From positions 42,419 to 106,418 of the forward strand of contig JAJDEH010000065.1 in the NCBI GenBank assembly GCA_029259935.1: 64,000 nucleotides of DNA, written 5' to 3'. The position numbers and the translations under genes are program-made. Position 1 is the stretch's first letter. Each line of letters starts with the position of its first letter. Source of the DNA: Planctomycetota bacterium. GTDB taxonomy: Bacteria; Planctomycetota; Planctomycetia; Pirellulales; Pirellulaceae. The notes beneath the pieces were generated by a model that did not search any database, was not told the origin of the DNA, and saw only the letters and a list, made by a program, of their open reading frames with translations. Positions 60,768 to 64,000 of this stretch are shown piece after piece.

Positions 60768-63284
60768 TCACTGCTGACAGCGAATCAACAGCCGTTCGAA
60801 ATCGGCCTTCAGCGAAGTCGCCCCTAGACCCGGCGGAGTGACTTGTAGGTACTTAATCAAACGCGCCGTCGTCGCTTTGTCTCCCAAGCGAAATTGCGCC
60901 AAGGCGATGGAATACTTGGCCCGATACCAACGCGGCGTGTTGGGGCGGCTGCCTTGAGCCACGCTTCGCCAACGGTCCAGCGCTCGCTTGAGCATGGCCG
61001 GATCCTTGGCATCCAGCAGCAGAGCGGCGTAGCCTTCCTGGATGCGACCGCTGCGCGGATTCTCATCCGCCAGCCGCTTGTACAGTTCTACCGCTTCATC
61101 GCGCTGGCCGGCCGACGCCAGAGCTTCGGCTTTGATTCGTTGAAACCTCGTCGTTTCGGCGGCCGTCAGTTTCAACTGCCCGGCGGGAAACGATTGGATG
61201 GCGGTTAACTGTAAGCGGGCGATTTCGACTTTCGCCGTTGGCAGGGCCGCGTCGGCGATCGCGGTCAAACCATCTAGCACCGCCAGCAATTGCTGGGGGG
61301 ATCCGTCGGCGACCGACTTGAGCATGTCCGAGGCTGCTTGACGCCGCGCCGGTTGGCCCGCCAGAGCGACCACCAACAGCGAACGCATCTCCGTTTGCCA
61401 AGCCTTGGGCGCGGCGGGCGAGCCCTTCAACGCGGCTTCCAAAATGGCAGCCGCCTGCACATGCTGCCGCTTGCCAAATTGCAGTCGAATCCGCGCGGCC
61501 GTAAGCGCAGCGGTTCGCTGAGCGGTACTCCATTGCGAAGGGTACTTCCCTTGCTCGTCGCGCAGCAGATCTTCAAATCGTTGCGCTGTGAAGCCGACTT
61601 GTTCGTCCAACTGCTCGTCGCCCGAGTCCAGCTCGGCACAGTAACGCGACGCGCAACGAGCAGCCGCCTCGACGGCTTCGTTGAATCTTTCCGAGGTCGC
61701 CGACACTTCCAAATAGATGTCAATCGCCTCGGACCACACCTGTTCGCTTTCCCGCAGGCGAGCAAGCCACTCGCGCACCTTGTCCGCGCTGAGTCCTTCC
61801 GGCCAATTGGCAAGATGTTCTTCCAGCAGTCGCGAATAAAACGGCAGAACCGAATCGTCTTTCGCGGCCCTTTGCGACGTGTTCCATATCGCCAATAGAT
61901 GAGCGTTCGCCGCTTTGGGATGCTCGGCCATGGTGACCGCCAGATCTCGCAAACGCGCGCTGGCCGATTGGTGACTCTGTCGCGAATGCTCGACCAACCC
62001 GGCTTTGTAAGCGAGGGCAAACGCGCCAGCGACGTCCTTCACCGATCGCGCTTTTTCAGCCGCCTTGTCATAAGCTCCGATCGCTTCATCCAATTCGCCT
62101 TTGACGTAAAACTCGTCGGCCACTCGGACTAAAATCTCTAAATCGTGGGAGCCGCCGCCGCGACCCGCCGAGCGAACCAGCAACAAGTTCGCGCGCCGCG
62201 CCCAATACGGTCCGTGAATCTCTTCGATGATCCGCGCCATGCCCAGCGACTTCTTCTGCCAGTCGGCTTGAGCCTGTTCATTTTCGCCCGGTTCGCGCGC
62301 CAGGACGTCGAACACTTCCAAATGGGCAAAATCGAGTTCCGGTGACACTTGGCCTTCGACTTCGCGGCCTTGGCCCAATACCGTGAGCGCCACGCGGGGC
62401 CGGCCGGAAGCGAGTTCAAGTCGCACGGCCTCGGCGCGAATTCTCAATTGAGTTTTCGCCGAAGTGGGAACGGCGGCCAGTGCCGTCAAGTCCCGCGTCG
62501 CGTCCCGATACTTCCCCAACAGCCGCTGGCAGACGATACGTTCGATCTGAATCTCCCACCGCAGCGGATCGTTCTCGGCAACCCGCCGCAGCAGATCGCC
62601 ATGCTGCTCCATGACGCGCGTCAAGGAATCAATTCGATCGTCGGTGCCCGCGTCGTAACACAAGGCCCGATTCCGATAGGTCCGTGCCAAGTGATACTGC
62701 ACGTTGTTTTGCAGCGCGAATAATTCTTGCGTCGAAAGCCGGTCATCCGTCGCGCTGTTGCTGCTCTTTCGAATGGCAGACGTCAATTCTTCATCGACCT
62801 GACGAAACACCTTCGAAGCGTTTCGAAGTTCGGCCAGCGCCCGCTCGCGAGCACCGCTGGCGGCCGCGCCGGCTTCGAGTTCCTGCCGGACCAATTGGCC
62901 CTGAGCGAGATACGTCAGCCCTTGCTGCACCTGCACCAAGACAAGCCGCGGGTTTCGCCCGTCTTTGCGAATGAACTCACGAGCCGCCTCATGAGCTTGA
63001 TCCCAGTAAGGCTGCCGTTGTTCGGGCGACGAGTGAATCGCATGGGCGGCGTGAGTCCGAATCAATTCGATGGTCAACTGAGCCCGTTCGCCGGTGCCGA
63101 GTTCTTGGCCGTCCAGTTGCTGGCGACAGTACGCTTCGGCCAACGAAAACAGTCGCCGCTGCCGCAAACCGTCCAGCAAGCGTTCGCCATCGCGGTCCGC
63201 CCGCGCGTTGGTGGTCGGTGCCACCACGAAGGCAAGCATCAACACGCTGATTGTGAAATATCTCATCCAGGTTTTTGCAATCAT
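60768..63284 (-). CDS. Large secreted TPR-like repeat protein
   Basis: An 838-residue exported protein from the ATG at 63284, which opens a signal (MRYFTISVLMLAFVVAPTTN); earlier in-frame starts have no signal in range. The rest is alpha-helical, with TPR-like repeats (GELDEAIGAYDKAAEKARSV, GQRDEAVELYKRLADENPRS and others) and many Ala/Leu/Arg. No catalytic motif is apparent. It is probably a periplasmic scaffold. Its stop is 24 bases from the BlaI promoter, so it is not in that operon; they only share strand. Confidence 0.78.
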   Translation of the reverse strand: MIAKTWMRYFTISVLMLAFVVAPTTNARADRDGERLLDGLRQRRLFSLAEAYCRQQLDGQELGTGERAQLTIELIRTHAAHAIHSSPEQRQPYWDQAHEAAREFIRKDGRNPRLVLVQVQQGLTYLAQGQLVRQELEAGAAASGARERALAELRNASKVFRQVDEELTSAIRKSSNSATDDRLSTQELFALQNNVQYHLARTYRNRALCYDAGTDDRIDSLTRVMEQHGDLLRRVAENDPLRWEIQIERIVCQRLLGKYRDATRDLTALAAVPTSAKTQLRIRAEAVRLELASGRPRVALTVLGQGREVEGQVSPELDFAHLEVFDVLAREPGENEQAQADWQKKSLGMARIIEEIHGPYWARRANLLLVRSAGRGGGSHDLEILVRVADEFYVKGELDEAIGAYDKAAEKARSVKDVAGAFALAYKAGLVEHSRQSHQSASARLRDLAVTMAEHPKAANAHLLAIWNTSQRAAKDDSVLPFYSRLLEEHLANWPEGLSADKVREWLARLRESEQVWSEAIDIYLEVSATSERFNEAVEAAARCASRYCAELDSGDEQLDEQVGFTAQRFEDLLRDEQGKYPSQWSTAQRTAALTAARIRLQFGKRQHVQAAAILEAALKGSPAAPKAWQTEMRSLLVVALAGQPARRQAASDMLKSVADGSPQQLLAVLDGLTAIADAALPTAKVEIARLQLTAIQSFPAGQLKLTAAETTRFQRIKAEALASAGQRDEAVELYKRLADENPRSGRIQEGYAALLLDAKDPAMLKRALDRWRSVAQGSRPNTPRWYRAKYSIALAQFRLGDKATTARLIKYLQVTPPGLGATSLKADFERLLIRCQQ

Positions 63285-63784
63285 TTGAGAACCCAAATTA
63301 CGACACGAAAGGCCCCTGACGGCCTTTTGCCCGGCCCGCATCCTTTCTAAAACTCCCAGTATGACGTTTTTGCCGCACGTTGAAGCGGGGCACTCGCCAG
63401 TCTGTAACATACGGCTCGATGCCGACTTTCCCGCCAGCCGGGGCCAGCGACCCTCATCCTCCGTTATACTCTATTCCGCGAATGTCAGGGCAATTCCGCG
63501 CCCCCCCATGAGCCAATCCGGTGGACGGCACCGGCCAGTCGACAGTTAATGACAGACCCATCGTGTAGGCCGGATCAAGCGAAGCGCCGCTCCGGCAATT
63601 CCAAGTTTTGAAATCGTGGATGCCGAATTGTGGTTGCCGAAATCATGGATGCCGGAACATCGTCGCTTCGCTCCTCGGTCCGGCCTACTACCCAGTCCGG
63701 CCAACTCGTTATTCAACAGGCTGCTAACTCGCCCGTGCCACCGGCGGCTCAACCAACCGACCCATCAACTGACAGAGGAAACCC
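63285..63784. other. Intergenic region before the dioxygenase
   Basis: 500 bases between divergent genes. Besides the inverted repeat given separately, a T/A-rich patch near 63455-63480 could hold a promoter. No gene is supported. Confidence 0.5.
63565..63688. repeat. REP-like imperfect inverted repeat
   Basis: Left end GTAGGCCGGATCAAGCGAAG at 63565; the reverse complement of the right end (to 63688) begins GTAGGCCGGA and has GCGAAGCG further in. Both arms continue with TCCGGCA. The palindrome is about 124 bases, between the TPR-like gene and the dioxygenase. It resembles dispersed intergenic repeats of bacteria (REP/BIME/MITE-like). Confidence 0.65.
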
Positions 63785-64000
63785 ATGATCATGAATTCTT
63801 CTTCGACCCGTCGCCGGTTTGTTCAAGGACTCGCGTTCGGAGCGGCCGCCTTTACCACCCCGGGCCTGTTCGCCGAAGAACTGATCAAGACGCCACCAGT
63901 CGGAGAAGGCCCGTTCTATCCCGACAAATTACCGCTCGACACCGACAACGATTTGCTAATCATCAACGATGCGATCACGCCGGCCGTGGGAGACATCACC
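63785..64000 (+). CDS. Intradiol ring-cleavage dioxygenase-like protein (partial, N-terminus)
   Basis: The first 72 codons only. ATG 63785 (or 63791) is preceded by GAGGAA. The sequence opens with a twin-arginine signal (STRRRFVQGLAFGAAAFTTP), then PVGEGPFYPDKLPLDTDNDL and LIINDAITPAVGD, the start of the catalytic domain of intradiol dioxygenase-like exported proteins found in planctomycetes. Such enzymes cleave catechol-type rings with Fe(III); the metal ligands are outside the window, so activity cannot be judged. Confidence 0.85.
   Translation, partial: MIMNSSSTRRRFVQGLAFGAAAFTTPGLFAEELIKTPPVGEGPFYPDKLPLDTDNDLLIINDAITPAVGDIT

Noticed and set aside
1..64000. tRNA, rRNA, CRISPR arrays, integrase or transposase genes
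   Set aside because: I looked for T-loop patterns, regular direct repeats with spacers and DDE/tyrosine-recombinase motifs, and saw none.

Overview
The window is GC-rich bacterial chromosome that reads as Planctomycetota, most likely class Planctomycetia. The lineage markers are secreted cytochrome/DUF1549/DUF1553 proteins (three), DUF1501 proteins with Tat signals (three), a sulfatase with a C-terminal F5/8-type domain, an ECF sigma/FecR pair, an SHD1-domain protein, a DUF1570 peptidase and many large secreted HEAT/TPR-like proteins. No tRNA, rRNA, CRISPR array or recognisable transposase gene was found. I cannot name a genus.

Layout. 1-1187: polyprenyl diphosphate synthase (runs off the left edge) overlapping moaC. 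1297-3734: a glycosyltransferase/TPR remnant and a HEAT-repeat secreted protein. 3735-15734: ECF sigma factor, FecR-type membrane regulator and two cytochrome/DUF1549/DUF1553 + DUF1501 pairs, facing a sulfatase (15771-17750). 17985-22913: a GntR regulator with two winged helices, divergent from a GcvPA-like/GcvPB-like pair and an SDR dehydrogenase. 22954-29629, same strand and tightly spaced: ExbB, two ExbD, a TM/coiled-coil protein and a toroid protein carrying four PDZ domains. 29641-35756: PhyH-type oxygenase, primary sigma factor, methyltransferase, STAS protein, a secreted glycosidase-like protein and a small conserved protein. 35757-36704: gene-free stretch with an inverted pair of 28-bp repeats.

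36705-45416 is a lasso-peptide-type gene cluster: PqqD-like B1, transglutaminase-like B2, a 41-residue precursor whose leader fits the lasso recognition motif, an asparagine-synthetase-like cyclase, three sulfotransferases, two glycosyltransferase-like proteins and an HPr-kinase-like protein. The precursor ends in Ser, the residue phosphorylated by related kinases in other lasso pathways. The most plausible reading is a ribosomal peptide cyclised Thr1-Asp9 and then phosphorylated and perhaps sulfated or glycosylated. No exporter gene is present.

45574-51305 holds secreted or membrane housekeeping-type proteins (SHD1, DUF1570, STN-like, parvulin isomerase). 51349-55293 is an RbsB-RbsA-RbsC-type sugar importer whose permease carries an extra periplasmic lobe. 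55367-58685 is a third DUF1501/DUF1549-DUF1553 pair. 58937-59737 is a redoxin with an in-frame TGA exactly where the active-site Cys is expected. 60274-60744 is a BlaI-type repressor with a clear promoter and two overlapping dyads. The window ends with a TPR-like secreted protein, a REP-like inverted repeat and the start of an intradiol dioxygenase.

Best leads: the lasso cluster with its unusual tailoring set, the ExbB/ExbD/PDZ-toroid envelope operon linked to a non-canonical glycine-dehydrogenase-like pair, and the in-frame TGA in the redoxin.
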